DNA of 64,000 nt from Bacteroidales bacterium (GTDB lineage Bacteria; Bacteroidota; Bacteroidia; Bacteroidales; WCHB1-69), in assembly GCA_024400755.1 (NCBI GenBank), contig JAKSMG010000007.1, positions 1-64,000 on the forward strand, given 5' to 3'. Each line of letters starts with the position of its first letter. Positions within the stretch are counted from its first letter, which is position 1. The notes under the pieces are model-generated. The model was not told where the DNA came from. It saw nothing but the letters and a program-made list of their open reading frames with translations, and searched no databases. Both the position numbers and the translations under genes were made by a program. Positions 16,501 through 24,710 of the stretch are shown one piece after another.

Positions 16501-18931
16501 AGTACGCGCCGTAGCCGAAACCGACGTAGTCGTTTAACCAACTGCCTGCGGGAACAGCCGAAAAGCCCGTCTTGTTCAAGGTTGTAGAATTGTGGCCGGC
16601 TCCACATTCGCTGGGACTTTGCCACCCCGTGGCAGCGGACAACGCATTGGCGATGGCTTTATCGGTTTCTCCGCATCTGTATTCCGCCACTCCATTCACG
16701 TAGGTGGTCAGCGTATCCCACTCCGCATTGCTCGGCACGTGCCAGCCCGTGGGACAGATGCCCTGCACCTTGTCGCCTGATACGGGATAGTTGGTGGAAC
16801 CTTCCCCGTTCATCATAGCTGACCAAGTATAAAGACGTCCGTAGGTGACGGTGTCATTACCAGCTTCCGTTGGATATCCTTTGTCTCCATCACCACCAAT
16901 TTTCGTTCTCAGGTTCTGGGCCATCCAGCACTGGTTGCCGATTTGAACGGTGTTGTACACGTTATTTTCAATATCTGTAACGGTAGGTGTATTTGGACAA
17001 GGATTGTTGGATAGTGTTCTAAAGTTCTTCACTTCGCCATAAACGGTGTCCGTGCCGTTGGCGGCGAAGGCCTTGAAATAATATTGTGTGTTGGCGGTAA
17101 GACTGGTAATGGTGTAGCTGAATCGGCCGGTAGCATACATTGCAGATTCGTCGGCAGCGATGGAAGTAAGTGCGCTTTCGCTTGTGCCGTACTTGAAACC
17201 TGCATACACATTGTCTTTCCCTCCCATATTTGTAACGTTGCCGTACAACTTCGCACTGTTACTGGTAACGGTGTTGGCGGAGTCGGTGGTAACGGACATG
17301 GCTGCAGGTACTTCCTTATCCTTGAGACAGCGGACGGAAATGCCGTTATCCATAGGGCCGTTGGTCCTGCCCACGCTGGAAGCGTTGCTGCGCAGGTCCC
17401 GATACCAAGCGAGGCTGACATCGCCCTGGGTAGCACTCCAGAAGTAGGCGCGGCTGCCGAAAACGCCGAAACTGCCGTTGAAGCAATTGCCTGCGGGAAC
17501 AGCCGAAAAGCCGGTGAGGTTTCTGGTTGGGTTGTCAGAACCGGCACCACAATCATTGGGGCTTTTCCACCCCGTAGGAGCGGACAACGCATTGGCGATG
17601 CATTTCGTGGATTGTTCCCAACCCGAAGATGTGCAGTCAGAGCACTTGTAATCGGGATATGCACTATTATACACGTAATAGGTCAGCGTGTCCCACTCCG
17701 CATCGCTCGGCACGTGCCAGCCAGTAGGACAGATACCGTGTACTATTGTGTCATTTGTACCGCCAGCAGTATAGTTCGTGGATGCGCCCTTCGTGACAGC
17801 AGTCCAAGTATAAAGACGGCCGTAGGTGACGGTGTCAGCATCAGCATCCTCTGGATATCCTTTGTCTCCAGTACCACCAATTTTCGTTCTCAGGTTCTGG
17901 GCCATCCAGCACTGCTTGCCGATCTGCACCGTGGGGTATTCGTTCTCTTGAACGTCCTTGACCTTGTCCGTGCCGCAGGTGAATGTTGATGATCCCGTCG
18001 TAGTGAAGTTCTTCACTTCTCCCCATGCAGTGTCGAAATCATTGACGATATAAGCTTGATAATAGTAGGTAGTTGCAACGGTTAAGCCCGTGATTTCCGT
18101 GTTGAAAGGAGCTGTCTCCTCAGAAGCCGTTGAGCTTTCCACTGCCCATTGGTCCAGGTTGTCGCGGTCGGTACCATACACAAAGCCGCGTTCGTATTCC
18201 TCGTCATAGCCACTGAAGGCAATCGTTCCATAAAGCGTGGCGGATTGGTCGGTGATTTCTTTTACAGAGTCGGTAGTTATCTCGCCCTGGTAAATTTTAT
18301 ACACGCAGCGTACCGACATGCCATTGACGGCTGAACCCCTGTTCACCAAGAAATATTCACAGTGGCAGTCGGACCAGATCACGGTCGGGTTGGAGGGATC
18401 CAGACTCTGTGCGGACCACATATAGCAGTCACCGCCCAAGTTTTCGCCATATTTCTTCATGGCGTTGTAGTAACCGCCGGGAAGCATGGTGAAGCCAGTG
18501 GTGTTGGTACCGGGTACGAACCAATGCTCTGTGGCGTGTAGCGTTTTGGCGTCATAGTTCATCAGTTCACGGGTTTCAGCTTCGGTAGGAAGGTGCCACC
18601 CCTCGGGGCAGATACCTTGCACGAAGCCGTGTTCGCCGACCACGGGGCTTTGTCCGGGCTGCACATTCATGGCCGTGTACCAGTTGTACAAACGACCGAA
18701 AGTGGCCAGGTTGGCATCTGTGTCGGGATACATCTCCGATTTGTAGATTTTACTGCTGTCCAGCTTGATTGAAAGGTTGGGTTTCAACCAGCAGTGAGGA
18801 CCCACTTTCACGGAATTGAAGGTGGTGCCTTCCGCATCCTGCGCTGTCAGATTTTCAGTTCCGCACTGTCCCATTACAGCCAATGGGAGTAAAAATAGTG
18901 TGAAAATCACGCATAATAGAAGTTTTTTCAT
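13517..18931 (-). CDS. Giant secreted protein with six FISUMP domains alternating with Fn3-like domains
   Basis: 1804 residues with signal peptide KKLLLCVIFTLFLLPLAVMG. Six copies of the FISUMP (Fibrobacter succinogenes major paralogous) domain are seen, each opening with Cys-x(n)-D-x-(D/E)-x-N-x-(Y/F)-x-TV-(Q/N)-x-G-x-QCWM-x-(E/Q)NL, containing GICPxGWHxPxDAEW, and ending SVRCL(K/R)(D/N). Five Fn3-like linkers lie between (TTDSANTVT...GEVKNFTT). Four of the linkers are nearly identical at DNA level (about 14148-14437, 15166-15432, 16078-16365, 17022-17305), implying recent duplication or gene conversion. Ends with the last FISUMP domain; no type IX sorting domain seen. Function unknown; a surface-adhesion or glycan-binding role is only a guess. 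51 bp downstream of porE-like gene. Confidence 0.85.
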   Translation of the reverse strand: MKKLLLCVIFTLFLLPLAVMGQCGTENLTAQDAEGTTFNSVKVGPHCWLKPNLSIKLDSSKIYKSEMYPDTDANLATFGRLYNWYTAMNVQPGQSPVVGEHGFVQGICPEGWHLPTEAETRELMNYDAKTLHATEHWFVPGTNTTGFTMLPGGYYNAMKKYGENLGGDCYMWSAQSLDPSNPTVIWSDCHCEYFLVNRGSAVNGMSVRCVYKIYQGEITTDSVKEITDQSATLYGTIAFSGYDEEYERGFVYGTDRDNLDQWAVESSTASEETAPFNTEITGLTVATTYYYQAYIVNDFDTAWGEVKNFTTTGSSTFTCGTDKVKDVQENEYPTVQIGKQCWMAQNLRTKIGGTGDKGYPEDADADTVTYGRLYTWTAVTKGASTNYTAGGTNDTIVHGICPTGWHVPSDAEWDTLTYYVYNSAYPDYKCSDCTSSGWEQSTKCIANALSAPTGWKSPNDCGAGSDNPTRNLTGFSAVPAGNCFNGSFGVFGSRAYFWSATQGDVSLAWYRDLRSNASSVGRTNGPMDNGISVRCLKDKEVPAAMSVTTDSANTVTSNSAKLYGNVTNMGGKDNVYAGFKYGTSESALTSIAADESAMYATGRFSYTITSLTANTQYYFKAFAANGTDTVYGEVKNFRTLSNNPCPNTPTVTDIENNVYNTVQIGNQCWMAQNLRTKIGGDGDKGYPTEAGNDTVTYGRLYTWSAMMNGEGSTNYPVSGDKVQGICPTGWHVPSNAEWDTLTTYVNGVAEYRCGETDKAIANALSAATGWQSPSECGAGHNSTTLNKTGFSAVPAGSWLNDYVGFGYGAYFWSATQDGSDYAYRCGLNLNSANVGRSSNFKRYGFSVRCLRDEEAPAAMSVTTDSANTVTNNTATLHGTVTNMGGKDNVYAGFKYGTSESALTSIAADESAMYATGRFSYTITGLTTNTKYYFKAFAANGTDTVYGEVKNFTTNFICGIDSIKDADNNWYHTVNMAGQCWMKENLKTTNINGKGAYYPTEENDYVSTYGRLYNWTAAMQGQTGEGVRGICPENWHLPTDAEWKNVESAYLQFAGGSVDYLNYRGTGAGKFTGSNLWGTGGSGTCPNNNAYEYRNITNFTALPAGYYNGSLNEKEIGTYFWTSTSNNDLYTFIRNIDRSHEGIKRSNAGDKAYYYSVRCLRDPEVLKVTTDSANTVTKNSAKLHGNVTNMGGKDNVYAGFKYGTSESTLTSIVVKDAAMTATGLFSCDITGLTANTQYYFKAFAANGTDTVYGEVKDFKTMSFSCLGTPKANERGITDAIDSVVDVDGNAYNTVQIGNQCWMAENLRTTKYAGGTGIKLGSSTSTETAYRYNPGNSSDHVSTYGYLYNWPAVMNTSFSSEANPSGVQGVCPTGWHVPSDAEWDTLTTYVNSVADYKCNNVNNNIANALSAATGWQNPSECCAGSEKQTLNKTGFSAVPAGFYNDVDYFCFGSSAYFWSATQYNSDFAYYRYLDCNNASVSRESIVKYYGYSVRCLRDEEAPAVMSVTTDSANTVTNNTATLHGTVTNMGGKDNVYAGFKYGTSESTLTSIVVKDAAMTATGLFSCDITGLTANTQYYFKAFAANGTDTVYGEVKNFTTNFICGIDSIKDADNNWYHTVNMAGQCWMKENLRTTTKRKGVGNIYTGNTQTGYNAETYGYYYNWAAVMQNESGDKVRGICPEGWHVPNDAEWNTLTTDVNVVADYRCGKKNNAIANALSSPMGWQKPSECGAGHNSTTLNKTGFSAVPAGSCVDGSFNFFGTNAYFWSATQGDDGYAWCRSLGSGNIYVFRRNGDKDTGFSVRCLKN

Positions 18932-18982
18932 ATTTTTTTGGTGATTTTGTTATCGTCAATTATGATGTTTATAAGTTGTAAA

Positions 18983-20920
18983 TTATCTTCCGATTTCGAT
19001 AATCTTAAATTCGGTGCGGCGGTTGGTGGCACGGCCTTCTTCCGTGTTATTGTCGGCAATGGGCTGAGACTTGCCATAGCCCTTGTAGCTGATTTGTGAG
19101 GCGTCAATGCCTTGTGACAGCAAGTAATCGTAAACGGCTTTGGCACGTGACAATGACAGTTGGTTGTTGTATTCGTCGCTACCTTGATTGTCGGTGTGTC
19201 CGCCGATTTCAATAATGATATCGTGATTGTTTTTAAGATATTCGGCCAAGAGGTTCAATTCCACAAACGATTCGGGGTGTAGTTCGCTCTTGTCAAAATC
19301 AAAGAAGATGTTTTTCAAGATATAGGTGCTTCCCACGCTGGCTTTGCTCAGCGGAATGTCCTTGATATAAGGTTCTATTTCGGATGCCTCTTTATCAATC
19401 TGGAAGTTTTCCGAATAGAAAGGGTAGAGCGGGTTGGAAACATTCAGCAGCACATTGGTTCCGGTGAGGATGCAGGCCAGAAATTCGCCCGTTTCGGGGT
19501 CTGAAGAGGTGGCGGTGAGCAACTTGTCGTTGTTGAGGTCAATCATCTCTATCTGCGCGGAAATCGGTTTTTTGGTGAAGGCGTCAATGACGCGGCCTTT
19601 GAGGTAGGTGACCGGTGTCGGACGCAGTTTTTCGTCCAATGTGAAAGAGTAAAGGTCCAGACCGCCAAAACCGCCTTCTTTGTCGGAGGCGATAAAGCCG
19701 GTTGTGCCGGCGGCATTGATGCAGATGTTGATTTCATCGGCCGGCGTGTTGAGCGGATAGCCCATATTGACGGGCGTACTCCATTCGCCATTGGACATCA
19801 AAGTGGAATAATAAATGTCTTTTCCGCCCATACCTGGTCTTCCATCCGAACAGAAGTAGAGCGTTTTTCCGTCGCTATGAATAAAAGGGGCTGTGTCGTC
19901 GCCTTTGGTATTGATCGTGGCTCCTAAATTCTCTGGAACAGTAAAGACGCCTTCCTCGGTCATCGTGGTCTTCCATAAGTCTACGCCGCCATAACCTCCG
20001 GGACGGTTGGAGGCGAAGATGATGGTTCTCCCGTCAGGGGCGATGGTGGGTTGACTTTCCCAGTGTTTGCTGTTGACGGGTTCGCCAAAATTACGCGGCC
20101 TTGACCACTTCTCACCAATGCGCTTGGCCCAGTAAAGGTCGCAACTCCCCAGACCGTAATCGGTGTTGCATAAGGTATAAAACAAATAGCGTCCATCCGG
20201 CGAAATACATTGGGCTCCTTCGTTATAACCCGATTTGATGGGAGCTCCCAACGCCTCCCTGGCCTGCCAGCTGTCGTTGACAAACTTGCTGGAATAGAAA
20301 TCTTCTTCCGTTTGGCAAAATACGCAAATGGTATGGTCTGTCCTTGGGTGACGTACCGTGTAGATGATTTCCTGTCCATCGGCGGTCAGGGCTGCCAAAT
20401 ATTCGTCCCAGTCGGAATTGATGTTGGCTCCCATATTGATGGGATTGAAATGCATCGGGTTTTGAATGGCTTCTTTCCCAAATTCCGCGGTTTCCAAGGC
20501 CTTGGCAAATTCTTCCAGCACCGGGGTAAGATTTTTCTCCCTTTGCTGGAAAATCTTCAAGTGGTTGTAGGCATCCTGATAAAGTCCGCATTTGAGTTCT
20601 TCCAATGCGGTGATGTAGTATAAAATGGGCTTTTGATTTTCATTAAGACTGATGGCCTTGTTGTAATTGGCGACCGCTCCCACGGGGTTGAGTTGAAAAT
20701 TATAGATATCTCCTTGAAGTACGTATGCTTCAACAAAATTGGGATCCAATGCCAGGGCTTTGTCTAAAAAGGTCTGCGCCTTTTCAAAATTCTTGCCATT
20801 TAAGGCCTCTTGGGCTTTATTGTAGAAGTTGTTGGCCTTTTTGTTGGGCGATTGGGCTCCAAGCGGAGAAAATGACAAAACGCCGATCAATAAAATCAAA
20901 AACAGGCTTTTTTTATACAT
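18983..20920 (-). CDS. porE: PorE-like protein: TPR, PD40 propeller, carboxypeptidase-regulatory-like and OmpA domains
   Basis: 645 residues, signal peptide to about residue 22. Order: TPR repeats (about 25-130), WD40/PD40 beta-propeller with repeated SPDGRYLFY / APDGRTIIFASNRPGG / HSDGKTLYFCSDGRPGMGGKDIY blades (about 165-430), a small beta-sandwich (about 445-510) and an OmpA C-terminal peptidoglycan-binding domain (IFFDFDKSELHPES, GHTDNQGSDEYN, LSRAKAVYDYL). This order and length match P. gingivalis PorE, a periplasmic type IX secretion component; other OmpA/PD40 lipoproteins share it, so the symbol is tentative. Same operon as the PorW-like gene. 13 bp after purN. Confidence 0.75.
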   Translation of the reverse strand: MYKKSLFLILLIGVLSFSPLGAQSPNKKANNFYNKAQEALNGKNFEKAQTFLDKALALDPNFVEAYVLQGDIYNFQLNPVGAVANYNKAISLNENQKPILYYITALEELKCGLYQDAYNHLKIFQQREKNLTPVLEEFAKALETAEFGKEAIQNPMHFNPINMGANINSDWDEYLAALTADGQEIIYTVRHPRTDHTICVFCQTEEDFYSSKFVNDSWQAREALGAPIKSGYNEGAQCISPDGRYLFYTLCNTDYGLGSCDLYWAKRIGEKWSRPRNFGEPVNSKHWESQPTIAPDGRTIIFASNRPGGYGGVDLWKTTMTEEGVFTVPENLGATINTKGDDTAPFIHSDGKTLYFCSDGRPGMGGKDIYYSTLMSNGEWSTPVNMGYPLNTPADEINICINAAGTTGFIASDKEGGFGGLDLYSFTLDEKLRPTPVTYLKGRVIDAFTKKPISAQIEMIDLNNDKLLTATSSDPETGEFLACILTGTNVLLNVSNPLYPFYSENFQIDKEASEIEPYIKDIPLSKASVGSTYILKNIFFDFDKSELHPESFVELNLLAEYLKNNHDIIIEIGGHTDNQGSDEYNNQLSLSRAKAVYDYLLSQGIDASQISYKGYGKSQPIADNNTEEGRATNRRTEFKIIEIGR

Positions 20921-20933
20921 ATATCATTATAGA

Positions 20934-21500
20934 TTAATGATTTACAAGCTGGTTTAATATTTTGGGGTAAAGTTGGTGTTCCAATTGATGAATCCGTGCC
21001 TCCACTTCATCCACGCTTTCCCCTTCCTTCATTTTGAAGCAGTCCTGCGCGATAATTTTTCCGGTGTCCATTCCCGCATCGACATAATGAATGGTGATGC
21101 CGAAAATTTTCACGCCGTAGTCGTACGCCTTTTCAATGGCGTGCGTGCCGGGGAATGCAGGCAAAAGGGCAGGGTGGATGTTGATAATTTTTCCTTCGTA
21201 ATGCTGAAGCAACACATTTCCCACCAGGCGCATATATCCGGCCAAGGCGATAAGGTCAATCTTGTATTCTTCTAATTGATTGACAATCAGTGTTTCATAT
21301 TCTTCTTTGGAAGAATAGTCTTTGGGATTGAAGGCAAAAACGGGAACGTTGTGTCTTTGGGCGCGTTCCACGGCAAAACAGGCGGGTTTATCCACCACCA
21401 GGAGGGCAATATGAGCTTGAAGCTGCCCTTGTTCGGCAGCTTCAAGGATGGCTTCAAAATTAGAACCAAAGCCACTGGCAAAAACGGCAATGTTTTTCAT
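20934..21500 (-). CDS. purN: Phosphoribosylglycinamide formyltransferase
   Basis: Third step of purine synthesis: transfers formyl from 10-formyl-THF to GAR. 188 residues, normal length. Seen: N-terminal SGFGSNFEAI (phosphate binding), the formyl-transfer residues Asn/His in IINIHPALLPAFPGTHA, and the catalytic Asp in HYVDAGMDTGKII. It lies 10 bp after purM, its natural partner; purD is at 52 kb in this window. Confidence 0.96.
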   Translation of the reverse strand: MKNIAVFASGFGSNFEAILEAAEQGQLQAHIALLVVDKPACFAVERAQRHNVPVFAFNPKDYSSKEEYETLIVNQLEEYKIDLIALAGYMRLVGNVLLQHYEGKIINIHPALLPAFPGTHAIEKAYDYGVKIFGITIHYVDAGMDTGKIIAQDCFKMKEGESVDEVEARIHQLEHQLYPKILNQLVNH

Positions 21501-21510
21501 CGTATCTCAA

Positions 21511-22542
21511 TTATAATAAGTCGATGTTGACGCCTTCTTTGTCGGTCACTTCACCGATGACGGTGGCAGTTTCGCCCAGGTCTTTCAACTGATTGATAAC
21601 CTGGTCTTTATCTTTAGGATCTACGACTAAAATCATACCTACACCCATATTGAAGATGTTGAACATTTCGCGATGAGGTACTTTGCCGTATTTTTCGAGG
21701 AAATGGAAAATAGGAGGAATGGTCCAGTTGCCTTCCTTCACGTAAATTCCTTGACCGGCTTGGAGAACACGTGGGATATTTTCGTCGAAGCCGCCGCCGG
21801 TGATGTGGCAGATGGCGTGAATATCAACTTTGCTCAATACTTCCAAAACGGGTTTTACATAAATACGGGTTGGAGTCAGAAGGGTTTCGCCCAGTGTTCC
21901 GCCCAATTCGTCATAATATTGTTTGAGATCTAACTGATTATCTTTGAAGATGATTTTTCTAACCAAGGAAAAACCGTTGGAATGAACGCCCGAAGAGCTG
22001 ATGCCTACGAGAAGGTCACCAACCTTGACTTTGGAACCGTCAATCAATTTTGATTTTTCCACGGCGCCCACGGTGAAGCCGGCGATATCATATTCGTCGA
22101 TATCGTACATATCGGGCATTTCGGCGGTTTCGCCACCGATGAGGGCACAGTTGGCCAAGACGCAACCGTCGGCAACGCCTTTCACGATTTGTTCGATCTT
22201 GGTGGGTTCGTTTTTACCGACGGCAATGTAGTCGAGGAAGAACAATGGGGCAGCACCCTGAGCCAATACGTCGTTGACGCACATAGCCACCACGTCTTGT
22301 CCAATGGTATCGTGCTTATCCATCATAAAGGCCAATTTCAACTTAGTGCCGACGCCGTCGGTGCCGCTTACCAAGACGGGTTCCTTCATTTTTAGCAATG
22401 AAAGGTCAAACATACCGCCGAAGCTGCCAATATTGCCCATCATTCCTAAACGAGCGGTTTTTGCAATGTGTTTTTTAATCAGTCTCACTGATTCGTAACC
22501 GGCTTCCAGGTTTACACCGGCTTTGCTATATGATTCTGCCAT
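21511..22542 (-). CDS. purM: Phosphoribosylformylglycinamidine cyclo-ligase (AIR synthetase)
   Basis: Fifth step of purine synthesis, ATP-dependent ring closure of FGAM to AIR, cytoplasmic. 343 residues. It has the AIRS signatures [25 protein letters not shown] and [13 protein letters not shown]. Positioned 13 bp after queA in the long minus-strand operon. Confidence 0.97.
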   Translation of the reverse strand: MAESYSKAGVNLEAGYESVRLIKKHIAKTARLGMMGNIGSFGGMFDLSLLKMKEPVLVSGTDGVGTKLKLAFMMDKHDTIGQDVVAMCVNDVLAQGAAPLFFLDYIAVGKNEPTKIEQIVKGVADGCVLANCALIGGETAEMPDMYDIDEYDIAGFTVGAVEKSKLIDGSKVKVGDLLVGISSSGVHSNGFSLVRKIIFKDNQLDLKQYYDELGGTLGETLLTPTRIYVKPVLEVLSKVDIHAICHITGGGFDENIPRVLQAGQGIYVKEGNWTIPPIFHFLEKYGKVPHREMFNIFNMGVGMILVVDPKDKDQVINQLKDLGETATVIGEVTDKEGVNIDLL

Positions 22543-22555
22543 AACTTTTTGAATT

Positions 22556-23611
22556 TTAGATGATTAACATTGCGTCTCCGTAGGTCAGGAATCTGTAGTT
22601 CTCGGCGACGGCTTCTTTATATGCTTTCATAACGAATTCGTATCCGCCGTAAGCGGCTACCATCATTAACATAGGGCTTTGTGATGGATGAAAGTTGGTG
22701 ACCAAGGCGTCTCCAATGGAGAAATTGTAAGGCGGGAAGATGAATTTGTTGGTCCATCCTTCGTAAACCTTGACGTGACCATTGGTATATACCGATGATT
22801 CCAGTGCTTTCATCGTGGTGGTGCCTACTACCACGATTTTATGTCCGTTGTCGTGGGCGGTGTTGATGGAATTGGCGGCCTCTTCCGTAATAAACATCGA
22901 CTCCGATTCGGTTTTGTGTTTGGTCAAGTCTTCCACGTCGATTTCGCGGAAGTTGCCCAATCCGGCGTGAAGGGTGATTTCGGTGAAGTCAATGCCTTTC
23001 AATTCCATCCTTTTCAATAGGTTGCGGCTGAAATGAAAACCTGCGGAGGGTGCGGCCACAGCGCCTTCTACCTTGGCATAGATGGTCTGGTAGTTAGCTT
23101 CGTCTTCAGGAACGATTTCACGCAGACGTTGAATGTCTTCAGGAAGTGGAGTGAGCCCTAATTCTCTCAGTTTCAATTTAAAAGCATCGTGATTGTCGTC
23201 AAAGAGGAAACGTAAGGTTCTGCCTCTTGACGTGGTGTTGTCGATAACTTCAGCCACTAAACTTTCGTCTTCGCCAAAATACAACTTGTTGCCAATTCTG
23301 ATTTTGCGGGCAGGGTCAACCAAAACATCCCACAGACGGCTTTCTTCATCTAATTCCCTCAAAAGAAATACGCGAATTTTCGCACCGGTCTTTTCTTTTT
23401 CTCCAAATAGCAGAGATGGAAATACTTTCGTGTTGTTGGTGACAAACATATCTCCTTCGTCAAAATAATCGACGATGTCTTTGAAGAGCTTGTGCTCAAT
23501 GGTTTGTGTTTTTCTATTTAAAACCATTAAACGAGCCTCGTCGCGTTCTTCAGTGGGAAATAATGCGATTTGTTCTTGTGGCAAATGATATTTAAATTGG
23601 GATAATTTCAT
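22556..23611 (-). CDS. queA: S-adenosylmethionine:tRNA ribosyltransferase-isomerase
   Basis: Makes epoxyqueuosine in tRNA by transferring the ribosyl part of SAM to preQ1 at position 34. 351 residues, typical length, with family stretches [28 protein letters not shown] and [10 protein letters not shown]. It is followed closely by purM (13 bp) and preceded by the small membrane protein gene (2 bp). Confidence 0.96.
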   Translation of the reverse strand: MKLSQFKYHLPQEQIALFPTEERDEARLMVLNRKTQTIEHKLFKDIVDYFDEGDMFVTNNTKVFPSLLFGEKEKTGAKIRVFLLRELDEESRLWDVLVDPARKIRIGNKLYFGEDESLVAEVIDNTTSRGRTLRFLFDDNHDAFKLKLRELGLTPLPEDIQRLREIVPEDEANYQTIYAKVEGAVAAPSAGFHFSRNLLKRMELKGIDFTEITLHAGLGNFREIDVEDLTKHKTESESMFITEEAANSINTAHDNGHKIVVVGTTTMKALESSVYTNGHVKVYEGWTNKFIFPPYNFSIGDALVTNFHPSQSPMLMMVAAYGGYEFVMKAYKEAVAENYRFLTYGDAMLII

Positions 23612-23613
23612 TT

Positions 23614-24039
23614 TTATGCTTGTTTATTTTGATCGGTAATGGATGCATGGCCTTCGTTTTCTTTCTTCAATATGATGACTTCGAAAACGGAATAGGCGAA
23701 ATATATAATAAGGAAAGCCGCGACAAAACGTAGGCGGTCGCTTGGTGGACATAACAGAAGGTAAAGGACTATAAAGATAATGCAGGAAAAAAACTTTACC
23801 ATACGCGATAACATATAGCCAGATACGAATTTTCTGTCTGTTCTTCCCGTGTCGTCACGAAGTACGATGTATAGGGTGAAAAGCGAAACCACAAAAAAGA
23901 ACAGGACGATGAAGGGAAGCGCGGGACTTGCCCATTGCGGCAGCACTAATTGCATCACAACAGACAAACCGGCGATGATGGCTGAGAAAACAATCAGCCG
24001 GATCGAGAATTTCTTAATCGGTATCTTTTTTGCCATCAT
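23614..24039 (-). CDS. Four-helix membrane protein, position of an ATP-synthase accessory gene
   Basis: 141 residues, four hydrophobic segments (about 14-34, 40-60, 80-97, 104-124), no catalytic motif. In many Bacteroidetes a protein of this size lies between atpZ and atpB, and this one overlaps the atpZ-like gene by 26 bp; yet atpB and the rest of the F-ATPase genes are missing here and queA follows. The function is not known; an AtpI-like role is inferred from position only. The start may be at Met2 or Met1. Confidence 0.7.
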   Translation of the reverse strand: MMAKKIPIKKFSIRLIVFSAIIAGLSVVMQLVLPQWASPALPFIVLFFFVVSLFTLYIVLRDDTGRTDRKFVSGYMLSRMVKFFSCIIFIVLYLLLCPPSDRLRFVAAFLIIYFAYSVFEVIILKKENEGHASITDQNKQA

Positions 24040-24274
24040 TGTTGGGCTTTGATCTCAATACGTCTTTAATAACCACATAAAGTGCCACGGCTAATCCCGC
24101 GATAGAACAGATTAGGGTGAAAATCGGCTTGCTGTTCAACTTTTCATCCAATTTAATGCCTCCAAAAACACCTATCACGATAATGAGCATCATTTGAAAT
24201 GCCATATTCGAATATCGGGCATAGTGATTCAGCGACCGGGTGAGCTTGGGCTTTTTACGTGGTGATGAAGACAC
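24014..24274 (-). CDS. AtpZ/AtpI family protein
   Basis: 86 residues with a basic N-terminus (SPRKKPKLTRSLNHYARYSNMAFQM) and two membrane helices joined by a short loop carrying GGIKLDEKL, the hallmark of the AtpZ/AtpI family linked to F1Fo-ATPase assembly or Mg/Ca transport. It follows the bactofilin gene by 8 bp. Confidence 0.82.
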   Translation of the reverse strand: MSSSPRKKPKLTRSLNHYARYSNMAFQMMLIIVIGVFGGIKLDEKLNSKPIFTLICSIAGLAVALYVVIKDVLRSKPNNDGKKDTD

Positions 24275-24282
24275 TTGGACAA

Positions 24283-24687
24283 TTATTGAACTTTATTGGG
24301 ATTAACAGGAGCAGTGGCCGGAGCTTCAACCTTGGGACCGCCTTGCATTTTGCAGTTGCCCGCGAAGTTGGCACCCGGTTCAATGGCTATTTTTCCAACA
24401 CAAATGTTGCCTACCAAGTTGGCTGTCGATTTCAGTGACAATAAGTCCACCACATTGATGTTGGATTTGACATTGCCTTCAATTTCAATGGCCCGAGAGG
24501 TGATGTCGCCGTCAATAATGCCGCTTCTTCCAACGATGATTTTGGCTTTGGATTTCACGGTTCCCTTGATGTTGCCATCAATTCTCAAATCGCCGGTGCA
24601 AACCACGTCTCCGGTAATCATTGTTCCAGCCGAGATGACATTGACGGTCTGATTCATGTCTTCTTCTGATTCGTATAATTTTGTCAT
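24283..24687 (-). CDS. Bactofilin (polymer-forming cytoskeletal protein)
   Basis: 134 residues forming a right-handed beta-helix with regular hydrophobic-Gly repeats (GDVVCTGDLRIDGNIKG, GRSGIIDGDI, IEIEGNVKSNI, GNICVGKIAIEPGANFAG), flanked by short disordered ends. Bactofilins polymerise without nucleotide and scaffold envelope machinery. The order porW-bactofilin-atpZ is common in Bacteroidetes. A Met at residue 11 (MNQTV) is another possible start. Confidence 0.9.
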   Translation of the reverse strand: MTKLYESEEDMNQTVNVISAGTMITGDVVCTGDLRIDGNIKGTVKSKAKIIVGRSGIIDGDITSRAIEIEGNVKSNINVVDLLSLKSTANLVGNICVGKIAIEPGANFAGNCKMQGGPKVEAPATAPVNPNKVQ

Positions 24688-24710
24688 AATACAAAAATTT
24701 TATGTTATTA

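Noticed and set aside
13739-17989. Several plus-strand frames (60-300 codons)
   Set aside because: Antisense of the repeated FISUMP/Fn3 gene; they recur because the gene is repetitive.
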